Below, one piece after another: positions 52,786-63,168 of a DNA stretch of 64,000 nucleotides. Each line of letters starts with the position of its first letter. The stretch's first letter is position 1. Source of the DNA: Pseudomonas cichorii (GTDB lineage Bacteria > Pseudomonadota > Gammaproteobacteria > Pseudomonadales > Pseudomonadaceae). The stretch is taken from NCBI RefSeq assembly GCF_018343775.1, contig NZ_CP074349.1, positions 2,470,001 to 2,534,000 of the forward strand. The letters are read 5' to 3'. A program made the translations under genes and the position numbers. The notes beneath the pieces were generated by a model, which worked only from the letters and a program-made list of their open reading frames with translations, had not been told where the DNA came from and did not search any database.

Positions 52786-53103
52786 TCAGACCGGGAATAA
52801 ATCGCTCAGCTTCATGGCCAGCATCATATCGCCTTCGGCGCGCAGCTTGCCGCCCATGAAAGCCTGCATGCCATCGGTTTCGCCGCTGACGATGCCTTTG
52901 AGGGTTTCGCTGTCCATGATCAGGGTCACGTTGGCGTCAGGGTTCTCGCCTTCCTGCAGTTCGCAGGTGCTGTCCTTGACGATCAGGGCGTAGTGCTTGC
53001 CTTCGTCAGTGATGTTGAAGCCGAAAACCAGGTCCAGGCCCGCAGCGGCGCTTGGGTTGAACTTGGCTTTCATGGTTTGGACAGCTTCGGCTACTGAGGT
53101 CAT
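52786..53103 (-). CDS. SCP2 sterol-binding domain protein
   Basis: 105 residues, the complete SCP2 fold: AVQTMKAKFNPSAAAGLDLV, VTLIMDSETLKGIVSGETDG, and the C-terminal GKLRAEGDMMLAMKLSDLFP. It binds fatty-acyl or sterol-like lipids in a hydrophobic tunnel. Common beside SDR and APH-fold genes in pseudomonads, where it may carry the acyl substrate. The stop is followed by a strong terminator. Confidence 0.9.
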   Translation of the reverse strand: MTSVAEAVQTMKAKFNPSAAAGLDLVFGFNITDEGKHYALIVKDSTCELQEGENPDANVTLIMDSETLKGIVSGETDGMQAFMGGKLRAEGDMMLAMKLSDLFPV

Positions 53104-53158
53104 GGTTTTATCCTTTTATGGTTGGTTCTGGCGCCGGTCAGGGCGCGGTTGGCCGGAC

Positions 53159-53869
53159 TCAGCGGTAAGTGATGAGTTCCGGCACCTTCAGCAGTTGCAG
53201 GTGTGTGTCACTGTTGAAGGAAGCCAGGGTCACCTTGCTGCCACTGAATTCCAGCCGGTTCAGCGAGGTGTTGACGATATGCCAGTTAAGCTCGAATGCC
53301 TGCTGTGCGGGCATTCCGGTAACAAGGTGCAGCAAGGCCGTAATGGTGCCGCCGGAAGTGAACACGGCGATGCGCTCACGTTTGCCGGCAGTTTCGATGA
53401 TTCTGTCCAGGCCAGCCTTTACGCCAGAGACGAATGCCAGCCAGCTTTGCATGCCCGGTGTGTCGTGTTTGCCGCCCAGCCAGCGGCTGACGATCTGCGC
53501 AAACAGTCGCTGGAACTCGGCCGGGTTATGACCGGCATTGCGCAGGATGTGCAGGGCGTCGGGTTCATCGGGCAGCATCTCGGGTATCAGGGCACGCACG
53601 ACACCTTCGGCATCGAATTCATTGAAAGCGCTGTCGATTTCCAGTGCGGGCGGTTCAAGACCGGCCTCGGCCAGTTGTGCCAGGGCATTTTGCGCGGTGT
53701 CTTTCTGGCGCCGCAGACTGCCGGACAGGCAACGGTCCAGGCGCAGGCCCATCTGTGCCAGATGCGCGCCCAGTACCTGAGCCTGGCGAATGCCGACAGG
53801 CGACAGCACGTCGTAATCGTCTGCACCGAATGAAGCCTGGCCATGTCGTATCAGATAAATGCTGCCCAC
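53159..53869 (-). CDS. Histidine phosphatase family protein
   Basis: 236 residues with the RHG motif LIRHGQASFGADDYDVLSPV at the N-terminus and GSLRRQKDTA. At the place of the second catalytic His (usually T/S-H-G-G) this protein has VFTSGGTITAL, so the His is absent. That is seen in some family members and may reduce activity. The substrate is unknown. The start is GTG at 53869. It is the first gene of the run toward the SDR. Confidence 0.85.
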   Translation of the reverse strand: MGSIYLIRHGQASFGADDYDVLSPVGIRQAQVLGAHLAQMGLRLDRCLSGSLRRQKDTAQNALAQLAEAGLEPPALEIDSAFNEFDAEGVVRALIPEMLPDEPDALHILRNAGHNPAEFQRLFAQIVSRWLGGKHDTPGMQSWLAFVSGVKAGLDRIIETAGKRERIAVFTSGGTITALLHLVTGMPAQQAFELNWHIVNTSLNRLEFSGSKVTLASFNSDTHLQLLKVPELITYR

Positions 53870-54074
53870 GTCCGTGTCGTCTCGGTACGTTGAAGGTCCG
53901 GCGAGGTTATGGGGGATGGCCGGGGCCTGTCAACGAAAAAACATACGCTCGTTTGAAATTGCTGTTTTAACTATTTGCAATATGTAGCGCGCTGGTGAAC
54001 CTCCTGGCTCGTCGGTATGCTGGAGTCATCGCAGCCCTTGACTGGAAAGGGCGCAACGCAAGTGAGGAGCATCT

Positions 54075-55103
54075 GTGGATTTTGTCGCTGATTACGCAAG
54101 TTTTCTGGCCAAGACGGTTACGCTGGTCATTGCCATCGTCATCGTGCTGGTGGCTATTGCGTCAGTACGTGGAAAAGGCCGTCGCAAGTCGGCAGGACAG
54201 CTTCACGTCACCAGGCTCAACGAGTTCTACAAAGGTCTGCGCGAGCATCTGGAACAATCGTTGCTGGATAAGGATCGCCTCAAGGCCTTGCGCAAAGAGC
54301 AGGCCAAGGCTCTGAAGAAAGAGAAGAAACAGGCCGAGCCCGAGGTCAAGCCACGGGTCTACGTGCTGGATTTCGATGGCGACATCAAGGCTTCTGCCAC
54401 CGAAAGCATGCGTCATGAAATCACCGCATTGCTGACCATGGCCACTGAAAAGGACGAAGTGGTCCTGCGCTTGGAAAGCGGCGGCGGCATGGTTCACAGC
54501 TATGGCCTGGCTTCATCGCAACTGGCGCGTATCCGTCAGGCGGGGATTCCACTGACCATCTGCATCGACAAGGTCGCGGCCAGCGGCGGTTACATGATGG
54601 CTTGCATCGGCAACAAGATCATCAGCGCACCGTTCGCGATCCTCGGTTCCATCGGCGTCGTGGCGCAGTTGCCCAACGTCAACCGTCTGCTGAAAAAGCA
54701 CGATATCGATTTTGAAGTGCTGACCGCAGGCGAGTACAAGCGCACTCTGACCGTGTTTGGCGAAAACACCGAGAAGGGCCGCGAGAAGTTTCAGCAGGAC
54801 CTGGACATCACCCATGATCTGTTCAAAGGCTTCGTCGCCAGCTATCGCCCGCAGTTGTCCATCGATGAAGTGGCCACCGGTGAAGTCTGGCTGGGCATGG
54901 CGGCTATTGAGAAACAGCTGGTCGATGAGCTGCAGACCAGTGATCAGTATCTGGCCGACCGGGCCAAGGAAGCTGAGGTCTTTCACCTGAACTACGCCCA
55001 GCGCAAAAGCCTGCAGGAGCGGGTAGGGCTGGCGGCTGAGTCATCGGTGGATCGACTGGTGACCGGCTGGTGGAGTCGGTTGACCCGGCAGCGGTTCTGG
55101 TGA
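54075..55103 (+). CDS. sohB: SohB inner-membrane protease
   Basis: 342 residues. An N-terminal membrane helix (FLAKTVTLVIAIVIVLVAIA) precedes a charged linker (KALKKEKKQAEPEVKPRVYV) and an S49 peptidase domain. The catalytic serine is in KVAASGGYMMAC and the catalytic lysine in AGEYKRTLTVFGENTEKGRE. It is expected to face the periplasm and degrade signal-peptide or membrane fragments. The start is GTG behind GTGAGGAG. Confidence 0.92.
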   Translation: MDFVADYASFLAKTVTLVIAIVIVLVAIASVRGKGRRKSAGQLHVTRLNEFYKGLREHLEQSLLDKDRLKALRKEQAKALKKEKKQAEPEVKPRVYVLDFDGDIKASATESMRHEITALLTMATEKDEVVLRLESGGGMVHSYGLASSQLARIRQAGIPLTICIDKVAASGGYMMACIGNKIISAPFAILGSIGVVAQLPNVNRLLKKHDIDFEVLTAGEYKRTLTVFGENTEKGREKFQQDLDITHDLFKGFVASYRPQLSIDEVATGEVWLGMAAIEKQLVDELQTSDQYLADRAKEAEVFHLNYAQRKSLQERVGLAAESSVDRLVTGWWSRLTRQRFW

Positions 55104-55106
55104 TGC

Positions 55107-55155
55107 CTTCGCGAATGAATGCGCTCCCACGGGAGGAGCGAATTCATTCGCGAAA
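55107..55155. repeat. REP-type inverted repeat
   Basis: TTCGCGAATGAATGCGCTCC and GGAGCGAATTCATTCGCGAA are inverted arms four bases after the sohB stop, between convergent genes. Confidence 0.85.
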
Positions 55156-55163
55156 CCTGCCCG

Positions 55164-55658
55164 TCAGCGACGACGGAACAGCGGCAGAGGCTCGTCGGTT
55201 GCAGCCTGGTAGGTTACCGAGAAGTCCTTGAGACCTTCGAGGGCATCGTAAGGGTCTTTATCGGCGCGGACGGCGAAAGCATCGAAGCCGCAGCGACGCA
55301 GGTAGAACAACTGGTCGCGCAATACATCGCCAATTGCCCGCAATTCGCCCTTGTAGCCATAGCGATCACGCAGCAGGCGTGCATTGGAGTAGCTACGGCC
55401 ATCGGTGAACGCCGGGAAGTTCAGGGCAATGACCTGAAACTGGTCGACGTGCTCGCCGATTTCCTCTGCTTCTTCATCGCTGTCCAGCCATACGCCCAGG
55501 CCGCCATCGCGAGCCTTGAGTGCATGGCCATGTTCGCGCCACAACGCCAGCGGGACGATCAGGTCATCGCAGTTGGACAGGCTGTCAAAGGTCGTTTCCT
55601 TGGGCAGCATGTGCCAGGTTTCGTCGATGACTTCGTTGTTCTTAATGATTCGCTGCAT
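55164..55658 (-). CDS. DUF934 family protein
   Basis: 164 residues of the DUF934 type: MQRIIKNNEVIDETWHML at the start, GVWLDSDEEAEEIGEHVDQF and RDQLFYLRRCGFDAFAVRAD. The family is nearly always encoded next to cysI and is probably an accessory of sulfite reduction or siroheme handling. The start at 55658 overlaps the end of cysI by 17 bp; translation is likely coupled. An extension to 55748 lies wholly within cysI and is not convincing. Confidence 0.9.
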   Translation of the reverse strand: MQRIIKNNEVIDETWHMLPKETTFDSLSNCDDLIVPLALWREHGHALKARDGGLGVWLDSDEEAEEIGEHVDQFQVIALNFPAFTDGRSYSNARLLRDRYGYKGELRAIGDVLRDQLFYLRRCGFDAFAVRADKDPYDALEGLKDFSVTYQAATDEPLPLFRRR

Positions 55659-57300
55659 AGACGCGCTCCTTGAAAGGGTCAATGCCAATACGCTGATAGG
55701 TGTCGATGAAGCGTTCGTCTTCGGTGCGTTTCTCGACGTAGACGTCAATCAGCTTCTCGATCACGTCCGGCATCACGTCCTGAGCGAAGGACGGGCCGAG
55801 GATCTTGCCCAGGCTTGCATCACGGCTGGCACTGCCGCCGAGGGAAACCTGATAGAACTCTTCGCCTTTCTTGTCCACGCCCAGAATGCCGATATGACCG
55901 ACGTGGTGGTGGCCACAGGCGTTCATGCAGCCGGAAATGTTCAGGTCCAGTTCGCCGATATCGAACAGGTAGTCCAGGTCATCGAAGCGGCGCTGGATGG
56001 ATTCGGCGATCGGGATCGACTTGGCGTTGGCCAGTGAGCAGAAATCACCGCCAGGGCAGCAGATGATGTCGGTCAGCAGGCCGATGTTCGGTGTGGCGAA
56101 GCCGCCTTCACGCAGTTCGTTCCAGAGAGTGAACAACTCCGATTGCTCGACGTCGGCCAGAATGATGTTCTGCTCGTGAGAGGTGCGCAGTTGGCCGAAG
56201 CTGTAGCGGTCAGCCAGGTCGGCAACGGCGTCCAGCTGTTTGTCGGTCAGGTCGCCAGGAGCAACGCCGGTTGGCTTGAGCGACAGGGTCACGGCAACGT
56301 AGCCCGGCTTTTTATGGGCCAGGACATTGCGGGTACGCCAGCGGGCGAAGCCCGGGTGTTGAGCGTCCAGGGCAGCCAACTCGTCGTGCTGGTCGCTGAG
56401 CGCCTTGTACTGCGGATCGACGAAGTGCTTGGCAACGCGCTGCACTTCGGCTTCGGTCAGAGTGGTCTGGCCGCCACGCAGGTGAGCCATTTCGGCGTCG
56501 ACCTTCTGGGCGAAGACTTCAGGCGTGAGAGCCTTGACCAGAATCTTGATCCGGGCCTTGTACTTGTTGTCGCGACGACCGTAGCGGTTGTAGACCCGCA
56601 GGATGGCGTCCAGGTAGCTCAACAGATCCTGCCATGGCAGGAATTCGTTGATGAAGGCACCCACCACCGGAGTACGACCAAGGCCACCGCCGACAAGCAC
56701 GCGGAAACCCAGCTCGCCAGCAGCGTTGTATACCGGCTCCAGGCCGATATCGTGCACTTCAATGGCGGCGCGGTCGCTTTTCGAGCCGTTGATCGCAATC
56801 TTGAACTTGCGCGGCAGGTAGGCGAATTCCGGGTGGAAGGTGGTCCACTGGCGAACGATTTCACACCATGGGCGCGGGTCGATCACTTCGTCGGCGGCAA
56901 CGCCGGCGAACTGGTCGGTGGTCACGTTGCGCAGGCAGTTGCCGCTGGTCTGGATGGCGTGCATCTGCACGGTAGCCAGTTCGGCCAGAATATCCGGCAC
57001 GTCTTCCAGGGCTGGCCAGTTGAACTGTACGTTCTGGCGGGTACTGATATGCGCATAGCCCTTGTCATAATCCCGGGCTATCTTGGCCATCATGCGCGTC
57101 TGGCGCGACGTCAGTTGGCCGTAAGGCACGGCAACGCGCAGCATCGGCGCGAAACGCTGGACATAAAGACCGTTTTGCAGGCGCAACGGTCGAAACTCTT
57201 CTTCGCTCAGTTCGCCCGCCAGATAGCGTCGGGTCTGGTCACGGAACTGCTTGACGCGGTCCTCGATGATCCGCTGATCGTACTCGTCGTATACGTACAT
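55642..57300 (-). CDS. cysI: Nitrite/sulfite reductase hemoprotein
   Basis: 552 residues, the one-chain siroheme/4Fe-4S reductase of pseudomonads. The cluster-ligating cysteines are in CCPGGDFCSLANAK and NISGCMNACGHHHVG; GYAHISTRQNVQFNWP and TSGNCLRNVTTDQF form the substrate and siroheme sites. It reduces sulfite to sulfide in cysteine synthesis. The partner DUF934 gene follows and overlaps. The start is a plain ATG with modest ribosome-binding sequence; the promoter lies in the 350-bp region to its right. Confidence 0.93.
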   Translation of the reverse strand: MYVYDEYDQRIIEDRVKQFRDQTRRYLAGELSEEEFRPLRLQNGLYVQRFAPMLRVAVPYGQLTSRQTRMMAKIARDYDKGYAHISTRQNVQFNWPALEDVPDILAELATVQMHAIQTSGNCLRNVTTDQFAGVAADEVIDPRPWCEIVRQWTTFHPEFAYLPRKFKIAINGSKSDRAAIEVHDIGLEPVYNAAGELGFRVLVGGGLGRTPVVGAFINEFLPWQDLLSYLDAILRVYNRYGRRDNKYKARIKILVKALTPEVFAQKVDAEMAHLRGGQTTLTEAEVQRVAKHFVDPQYKALSDQHDELAALDAQHPGFARWRTRNVLAHKKPGYVAVTLSLKPTGVAPGDLTDKQLDAVADLADRYSFGQLRTSHEQNIILADVEQSELFTLWNELREGGFATPNIGLLTDIICCPGGDFCSLANAKSIPIAESIQRRFDDLDYLFDIGELDLNISGCMNACGHHHVGHIGILGVDKKGEEFYQVSLGGSASRDASLGKILGPSFAQDVMPDVIEKLIDVYVEKRTEDERFIDTYQRIGIDPFKERVYAANH

Positions 57301-57652
57301 ATAGGTCCTGTTCTCAGGCTTCGTAATGAAGCAAGGGCTGCTGCGTCAAACACGACTGTTGTCAACACAGTCAGCCTTCGCTGCCAAGCCTTGCGCCACC
57401 TAGACAATTCTGCGCGCACGGTCGCGCACTCCCTACGGAGCGCGGCGAAGATAACAGTTTGCTGATATCGGTAAAAGTGATGTTTATATATATGCAAATC
57501 GTTAAAAGCGATAAGCAAAATCCGCTGGCCCTATGACCTTGCTTGCCGTGTGGGAAATTATCGACTTTACTCAGTGCCTATCGATGCCTGATGAGGGCGC
57601 GACCTGATTTTTTCATATGCAATCACCTATAAAACCGACAAGAGGCGATGCG
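57301..57652. other. Intergenic region between cysI and a small membrane gene
   Basis: 352 bp without a supportable gene. It has an AT-rich tract (TTTATATATATGCAAATC) near 57483-57500 that could be the promoter area of cysI. A CysB site is expected from the pathway but I cannot point to one with confidence. The ORF seen on the minus strand here has no protein-like character. Confidence 0.5.
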
Positions 57653-57766
57653 ATGAGCAAGCACCCGAAGACCACCCGGTCCGATAGTCATGTGGATGCC
57701 TGGGCTATTTCTTTCATCATTCTATTGGTAGTAGGCGCTGCTGTTTTCTGGGTCAGCGGGCAATAG
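57653..57766 (+). CDS. Small single-span membrane protein (37 aa)
   Basis: A 37-codon frame with AGAGG ahead of its ATG. The product starts MSKHPKTTRSDSHVDAWA and ends in one membrane helix (ISFIILLVVGAAVFWVSGQ). The hydrophilic head and single hydrophobic tail are typical of small pseudomonad inner-membrane proteins. Function unknown; the clean codon structure and ribosome-binding site argue for a real gene. Confidence 0.6.
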   Translation: MSKHPKTTRSDSHVDAWAISFIILLVVGAAVFWVSGQ

Positions 57767-57868
57767 CCGCCGCCTGACTTTCTGGAAGGTCGATTGCGCA
57801 GTTCTCCAGTATTTGCAGAGGACGGCCGATAACCATTCATTGCTTGGTTGCTCCAAGGCTTTGTGAAT

Positions 57869-58972
57869 ATGAATGGTTTTATCTGTCGCTGCCTGATCAT
57901 TCTTGCCAGCACATGGAGCGGTTCGCTTCTGGCCGCTTCAGTCGTTTTTCTAAGCCCGGGCTTTGCGGACGATGGCTACTGGCAAAGCTATGCCCGTGTC
58001 ATGCAGTCGGCTGCCGAAGGAACCGGCATGTCGCTCAAGGTGTTGTACACCGATCGCGATACCCGGAAATTGCTGTCCATGGCGCGAGAAGCGCTGCAGG
58101 GCAATGGCGAACGTCCCGACTATCTGGTGTTTTCCAATGAGCTGAACGTGGCACCTCAGGTGTTGCGTCTTTCCGAGGGCAGTGGCGTCAAGCTGCTGGC
58201 CGTCAACAACACGCTGACCGAGGATCAGGTCCGGATTCTCGGTGATCTTCCTACGCGATACCCCAATTTCCTTGGCAGCCTGATCGGTAATGACGAGGAG
58301 GGCGGCTATCTGACGGCAAAGCGGCTGATCAGCCTTTATCCCGGGCTCAACACGGGTAAGCCCATCGAGATGCTGGCGTTTTCCGGAACCAACTCCACGC
58401 CGGTTTCCCTGGAGCGAGAGCGCGGAATGCGCCGTGCGCTTACCGAGTTTCCTCAGGTTCATCTGCGCCAGATCGTGCTGGGTGGCTGGCGTCGGGACCG
58501 GGCGCAGGAACAGGCGCGTGTATTGCTCAAGCGTTACCCGGATATTCGCCTGATCTGGTCTGCCAACGAGCAGATGGCTTTCGGTGCCATCGACGCCTTG
58601 CGCGAGCGTGGCGGGGAGCCGGGCAAGGACATCCTTTTCAGTGCCATTAACGGCACGAAGATTTCATTGCAGGCACAGTTGAGTGGTCATCTGAGCGTGG
58701 TAGCGACAGGGCATTTCACCATTGGCGGCTGGGCGATGCTTCTGTTGAATGACTATGAGATGGCTGACGCAAAGACCCGCAAGCGAATCGGCGACCGTTG
58801 TGTCCGCGTGCTGGAGCTGGTCGAGCGACATGATGCCATGCGTTTTCTGGAGGCGGCGAAAGTCGAGCGCTACTACCTGGACAAACAGGCATTCAGTCGT
58901 GAGCCGCTGGGCGATGATTCGCCGTTTGCCCTGAAAAACATGCTGCCGCTGGTTCATCCCGAGGCGAAATAA
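57869..58972 (+). CDS. Periplasmic sugar-binding-like protein (type 1)
   Basis: About 367 residues. An N-terminal signal peptide (GFICRCLIILASTWSGSLLA) is followed by the type-1 periplasmic binding fold: VVFLSPGFADDGYWQSYARV, PDYLVFSNELNVAPQVL, LGSLIGNDEEGGYLTAKRLI and IWSANEQMAFGAIDALRERG. No transporter subunits adjoin, so it may serve a sensor instead of uptake. ATG 57869 was taken; a GTG at 57863 and a TTG at 57848 are in frame. The 3' end overlaps the convergent DUF2970 gene by 19 bp. Confidence 0.8.
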   Translation: MNGFICRCLIILASTWSGSLLAASVVFLSPGFADDGYWQSYARVMQSAAEGTGMSLKVLYTDRDTRKLLSMAREALQGNGERPDYLVFSNELNVAPQVLRLSEGSGVKLLAVNNTLTEDQVRILGDLPTRYPNFLGSLIGNDEEGGYLTAKRLISLYPGLNTGKPIEMLAFSGTNSTPVSLERERGMRRALTEFPQVHLRQIVLGGWRRDRAQEQARVLLKRYPDIRLIWSANEQMAFGAIDALRERGGEPGKDILFSAINGTKISLQAQLSGHLSVVATGHFTIGGWAMLLLNDYEMADAKTRKRIGDRCVRVLELVERHDAMRFLEAAKVERYYLDKQAFSREPLGDDSPFALKNMLPLVHPEAK

Positions 58973-59190
58973 AGCACCAGTTGCACGATACCGAACAGGG
59001 TCAGGGCGAAGAAAACCGTAAACAGCAGGCCCAGCAGCAGGAAGTGGGCCGGCTTGCCGTGGGTGAAGTCGCGCTGGCGATTCCTGTTGCTTTGCACGCC
59101 AAAGGCTGCCGCCATGATGCTGTGCAGCATTTGCCAGAAGGTTGGCGGTTTGCCCTGGTCTTTTGGCGAGTCATCGGATGGATCGCCCAT
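58954..59190 (-). CDS. DUF2970 family membrane protein
   Basis: 78 residues: a hydrophilic head with FWQMLHSIMAAAFGVQSNRN, the family hallmark, and one C-terminal membrane helix (FLLLGLLFTVFFALTLFGIV). The role is unknown. It overlaps the end of the binding-protein gene in antisense by 19 bp. Confidence 0.9.
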   Translation of the reverse strand: MGDPSDDSPKDQGKPPTFWQMLHSIMAAAFGVQSNRNRQRDFTHGKPAHFLLLGLLFTVFFALTLFGIVQLVLYFASG

Positions 59191-59295
59191 AAGCCCTCGC
59201 TGACCGGCATTCGAGTGATCGGGTCACTTGCAGCATAGCCAGCGTCGCCTTTCCATGAGCGACGATGCGTCCATGGAAAGGCGGCAGGCGACGAA

Positions 59296-62200
59296 TTACT
59301 CGTCGTAACCCAGGTTGGGCGCCAGCCAGCGCTCGGTCACGCTGAGGTCCTGACCTTTGCGAGCGGTGTAGCTTTCGACCTGATCCTTGTCGATCTTGCC
59401 CACGGCGAAGTATTGCGCCTGCGGGTGTGCGAAGTACCAGCCACTGACGGCGGCTGCCGGGAACATGGCGTAGTGCTCGGTGAGGAACACGCCGCTTTTG
59501 CCTGGAGTATGGATCGGCGTGCCTTCAGGCAGCGGGTCGAGCAGGGCGAACAGGGTGCTTTTCTCGGTGTGATCCGGGCAGGCCGGATATCCAGGAGCAG
59601 GCCGGATACCCACGTATTGCTCTTTGATGAGCGCTTCGTTGTCCAGGTGCTCGTCCTTGGCGTAACCCCAATATTCCTTGCGCACCTGCTGGTGCAGCCA
59701 TTCGGCGCAGGCTTCGGCCAGGCGGTCGGCCAAAGCCTTGACCATGATCGAGTTGTAGTCGTCGCCGTTGTCCTGATAGGCCTTGGCCACTTCTTCGGCA
59801 CCAATGCCTGCGGTGGTGATGAAGCCACCTACATAGTCGGTGATGCCGCTGTCCTTGGGCGCCACGAAGTCGGCCAGGGAGAAGTTCGGTTTGCCATCGG
59901 TCTTGATGATCTGCTGGCGCAGGTGATGCAGTTTCGCCAGTGGCTGACCGTCTTCGCCGTAGACTTCCAGGTCATCGTCATTGACCTGGTTGGCAGGCCA
60001 GAAACCGAATACCGCACGGGCGCTGATGAGTTTCTCGTCGATGAGCTTGCGCAGCATCTGCTGGGCATCGGCAAACAGCGTGGTCGCAGCCTCACCCACC
60101 ACTTCGTCGGTGAGGATGCGCGGGTATTTGCCGGCCAGGTCCCAGGAGATGAAGAATGGCGTCCAGTCGATGTATTCGGCCAGCACGTCCAGGTCGATAT
60201 CTTCAAGAATGCGGGTGCCGGTGAAGGTTGGTTTGGCCGGCTCGTAGCTGCTCCAGTCGAACTGCGGCTTTTTCGCCACGGCCGCGCCATAGCTCAGGCG
60301 TTCGGTGCGAGCGCTGCGGGCCGAGGTGCGTTCGCGGACTTCAACGTACTCGCGGCGAGTCTTTTCGATAAAGCCGGCTTTCAGTTCCTTGGACAGTAAC
60401 TGGGTGGCAACACCCACGGCACGTGAGGCGTCCGTGACATAGATCACGGCGTCATTGCTGTACTTGGGCTCGATCTTGACGGCGGTGTGGGCCTTGGAAG
60501 TGGTGGCGCCGCCGATCATCAGGGGCAGGTGGAAATCCTGGCGCTGCATTTCCCGGGCAACATGGACCATTTCATCCAGCGACGGGGTAATCAGGCCGGA
60601 CAGGCCGATGATGTCGCACTTCTCGTCGCGGGCTACTTGCAGGATCTTCTCGGCAGGCACCATGACGCCCAGGTCAACGATGTCATAGCCGTTGCAGCCC
60701 AGTACCACGCCGACGATGTTCTTTCCGATGTCGTGCACGTCGCCCTTGACCGTGGCCATCAGGATCTTGCCCTTGGCTTCGGGCTTGTCGCCTTTTTCCA
60801 GTTCGATGAACGGGATCAGGTGCGCTACGGCCTGTTTCATCACGCGGGCGGATTTCACCACCTGGGGCAGGAACATTTTCCCGGAGCCGAACAGATCGCC
60901 CACCACGTTCATGCCGGACATCAGCGGGCCTTCGATCACTTCGATCGGGCGCGAGAAGGACTGGCGTGACTCTTCGGTGTCTTCGACGATATGGGTCGTG
61001 ATGCCCTTGACCAGCGCATGTTCCAGGCGCTGGTTCACCGGCCAGGTGCGCCACTCTTCGGTTTCGGCTTCTTTTACGCTGCCGTCGCCCTTGAAGCTGT
61101 CGGCAATGGCCAGCAGTGCATCGGTGCCTTCGGGGGTGCGATTGAGCACCACGTCTTCGACCCGGTCGCGCAACTCGGTGGGGATCTGGTCGTAGATTTC
61201 CAGCTGGCCGGCGTTGACGATACCCATGCTCAGGCCGTTGCGGATCGCATGCAGCAGGAACACCGAGTGAATCGCTTCGCGCACCGGGTTGTTGCCGCGG
61301 AACGAGAACGATACGTTGGAAACACCGCCGGACGTCAGAGCGTAGGGCAGTTCGTCACGGATATAGGCACAGGCGTTGATGAAGTCTACGGCGTAGTTGT
61401 TGTGTTCTTCGATGCCGGTGGCGATGGCGAAGATGTTCGGGTCGAAGATGATGTCTTCCGGCGGGAAGCCCACTTCGTTGACCAGGATGTCGTAAGAGCG
61501 CTTGCAGATTTCCTTCTTGCGCGCTTCGGTGTCGGCCTGACCGGCCTCGTCGAACGCCATGACTACCACTGCCGCGCCATAGCGCTTGCAGAGTTTTGCA
61601 TGGTGGATGAACTGCTCGACGCCTTCCTTCATGCTGATGGAGTTGACGATGCCCTTGCCCTGGATGCATTTGAGGCCGGCTTCGATCACGTCCCACTTGG
61701 AGGAGTCGATCATGATCGGCACACGGGAGATGTCCGGCTCGCCTGCGATCAGGTTGAGGAAGGTCACCATGGCCTTCTTCGAGTCCAGCATCCCTTCGTC
61801 CATGTTGATGTCGATCACCTGAGCGCCGGCTTCGACCTGCTGCAGGGCGACTTCCAGGGCTTCGGTGTAGTTGTCTTCACGGATCAGGCGGGCGAAGCGG
61901 GCGGAGCCGGTGATGTTAGTGCGCTCGCCGACGTTGACGAACAGCGACTGACGATCGATGGTGAACGGCTCAAGGCCCGACAGGCGGCAGGCCTTCGGAA
62001 TATCCGGGATCTGGCGCGGCGCGTAGCCCGATACGGCTTCGGCAATTGCCTTGATGTGCGCAGGCGTGGTGCCGCAGCAGCCGCCGACGATGTTCAGGAA
62101 GCCGCTCTGGGCGAATTCCTCGATGATTTTTGCTGTCTGGCTGGGCAGTTCGTCGTATTCGCCGAAGGCGTTGGGCAGTCCGGCGTTCGGGTGCGCGGAA

Positions 62201-63015
62201 ACGTGGGTGTTGGCCTTGGTGGACAGTTCCTGCAGATAAGGACGCAGGTCGCTGGCACCCAGAGCGCAGTTCAGGCCGACGGAAATCGGCTTGGCGTGGC
62301 TGATCGAGTTCCAGAAGGCTTCGGTGGTCTGGCCCGACAGGGTGCGACCCGACGCATCGGTGATGGTGCCGGAAATCATGATCGGCAGCTCGAAGCCTAT
62401 TTCCTCGAAGACGCCTTGCACGGCAAAGATCGCTGCCTTGGCGTTGAGGGTGTCGAAGATGGTTTCGATCAGGATCAGGTCGGCGCCGCCTTCGATCAGG
62501 CCGCGAGTGGCTTCGGTGTAGTTTTCGACCAGTTCGTCGAAGGTCACGTTGCGGTAGCCGGGGTTGTTCACGTCCGGCGACAGCGAGCAGGTGCGGCTGG
62601 TCGGGCCGAGCACGCCAGCGACAAAGCGTGGCCTGTCCGGGGTTTCGAGGGTTTTTGCGTCGGCGACCTTGCGCGCCAGACGTGCACCTTCTACGTTCAG
62701 CTCGTAGACCAGCGCTTCCATGCCGTAATCGGCCTGGGAAACCTGGGTGGCGTTGAAGGTGTTGGTTTCCAGGATGTCTGCGCCAGCATCCAGATAAGCC
62801 TTCTCGATGGCACCGATGACATCGGGACGTGTCAGGACCAGCAGATCGTTGTTGCCTTTGACATCGCTTGGCCAGTCGGCGAAGCGTTTGCCACGGTAAT
62901 CCTCTTCCTCGAGCCTGTAGCTCTGGATCATGGTGCCCATGCCGCCATCGAGGATCAGGATCCTCTGTTTCAGAGCGTTGAGAAAGGCTTGATGGCGGGC
63001 GCTGCGGTCAGACAT
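59296..63015 (-). CDS. metH: Cobalamin-dependent methionine synthase
   Basis: 1239 residues, close to the usual 1227. The domains in order are homocysteine-binding ([17 protein letters not shown], the zinc site [10 protein letters not shown]), methyltetrahydrofolate-binding ([20 protein letters not shown]), and B12-binding. B12 is held by the His of [20 protein letters not shown] near residue 757. The C-terminal AdoMet reactivation domain ends with [18 protein letters not shown] [15 protein letters not shown]. It methylates homocysteine to methionine. The start at 63015 follows AAGG; a longer frame to 63111 lacks family resemblance. No cobalamin riboswitch is seen upstream. Confidence 0.96.
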   Translation of the reverse strand: MSDRSARHQAFLNALKQRILILDGGMGTMIQSYRLEEEDYRGKRFADWPSDVKGNNDLLVLTRPDVIGAIEKAYLDAGADILETNTFNATQVSQADYGMEALVYELNVEGARLARKVADAKTLETPDRPRFVAGVLGPTSRTCSLSPDVNNPGYRNVTFDELVENYTEATRGLIEGGADLILIETIFDTLNAKAAIFAVQGVFEEIGFELPIMISGTITDASGRTLSGQTTEAFWNSISHAKPISVGLNCALGASDLRPYLQELSTKANTHVSAHPNAGLPNAFGEYDELPSQTAKIIEEFAQSGFLNIVGGCCGTTPAHIKAIAEAVSGYAPRQIPDIPKACRLSGLEPFTIDRQSLFVNVGERTNITGSARFARLIREDNYTEALEVALQQVEAGAQVIDINMDEGMLDSKKAMVTFLNLIAGEPDISRVPIMIDSSKWDVIEAGLKCIQGKGIVNSISMKEGVEQFIHHAKLCKRYGAAVVVMAFDEAGQADTEARKKEICKRSYDILVNEVGFPPEDIIFDPNIFAIATGIEEHNNYAVDFINACAYIRDELPYALTSGGVSNVSFSFRGNNPVREAIHSVFLLHAIRNGLSMGIVNAGQLEIYDQIPTELRDRVEDVVLNRTPEGTDALLAIADSFKGDGSVKEAETEEWRTWPVNQRLEHALVKGITTHIVEDTEESRQSFSRPIEVIEGPLMSGMNVVGDLFGSGKMFLPQVVKSARVMKQAVAHLIPFIELEKGDKPEAKGKILMATVKGDVHDIGKNIVGVVLGCNGYDIVDLGVMVPAEKILQVARDEKCDIIGLSGLITPSLDEMVHVAREMQRQDFHLPLMIGGATTSKAHTAVKIEPKYSNDAVIYVTDASRAVGVATQLLSKELKAGFIEKTRREYVEVRERTSARSARTERLSYGAAVAKKPQFDWSSYEPAKPTFTGTRILEDIDLDVLAEYIDWTPFFISWDLAGKYPRILTDEVVGEAATTLFADAQQMLRKLIDEKLISARAVFGFWPANQVNDDDLEVYGEDGQPLAKLHHLRQQIIKTDGKPNFSLADFVAPKDSGITDYVGGFITTAGIGAEEVAKAYQDNGDDYNSIMVKALADRLAEACAEWLHQQVRKEYWGYAKDEHLDNEALIKEQYVGIRPAPGYPACPDHTEKSTLFALLDPLPEGTPIHTPGKSGVFLTEHYAMFPAAAVSGWYFAHPQAQYFAVGKIDKDQVESYTARKGQDLSVTERWLAPNLGYDE

Positions 63016-63168
63016 GGGATTACCTTGGAAAGGTCGATACAGAAAGGTCGAGATAATACCAAACCGGAGCGCTTTTGGTGTTGGTGGCGGCTTTGCATGA
63101 AAATAGCTCATGTTGGCGCCCGCTATCCGCTGTAGAATTGCGCGTTTTTTCCTTTCAAGGCCCCGGAT

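Noticed and set aside
60991..63135. 714-codon open frame antisense to metH
   Set aside because: Same artefact of GC-rich codon bias. The sense strand encodes all four MetH domains.
63016..63168. Cobalamin riboswitch in front of metH
   Set aside because: The gap to cti is only 153 bp and lacks the B12-box-like conserved core; no extended stem is seen.
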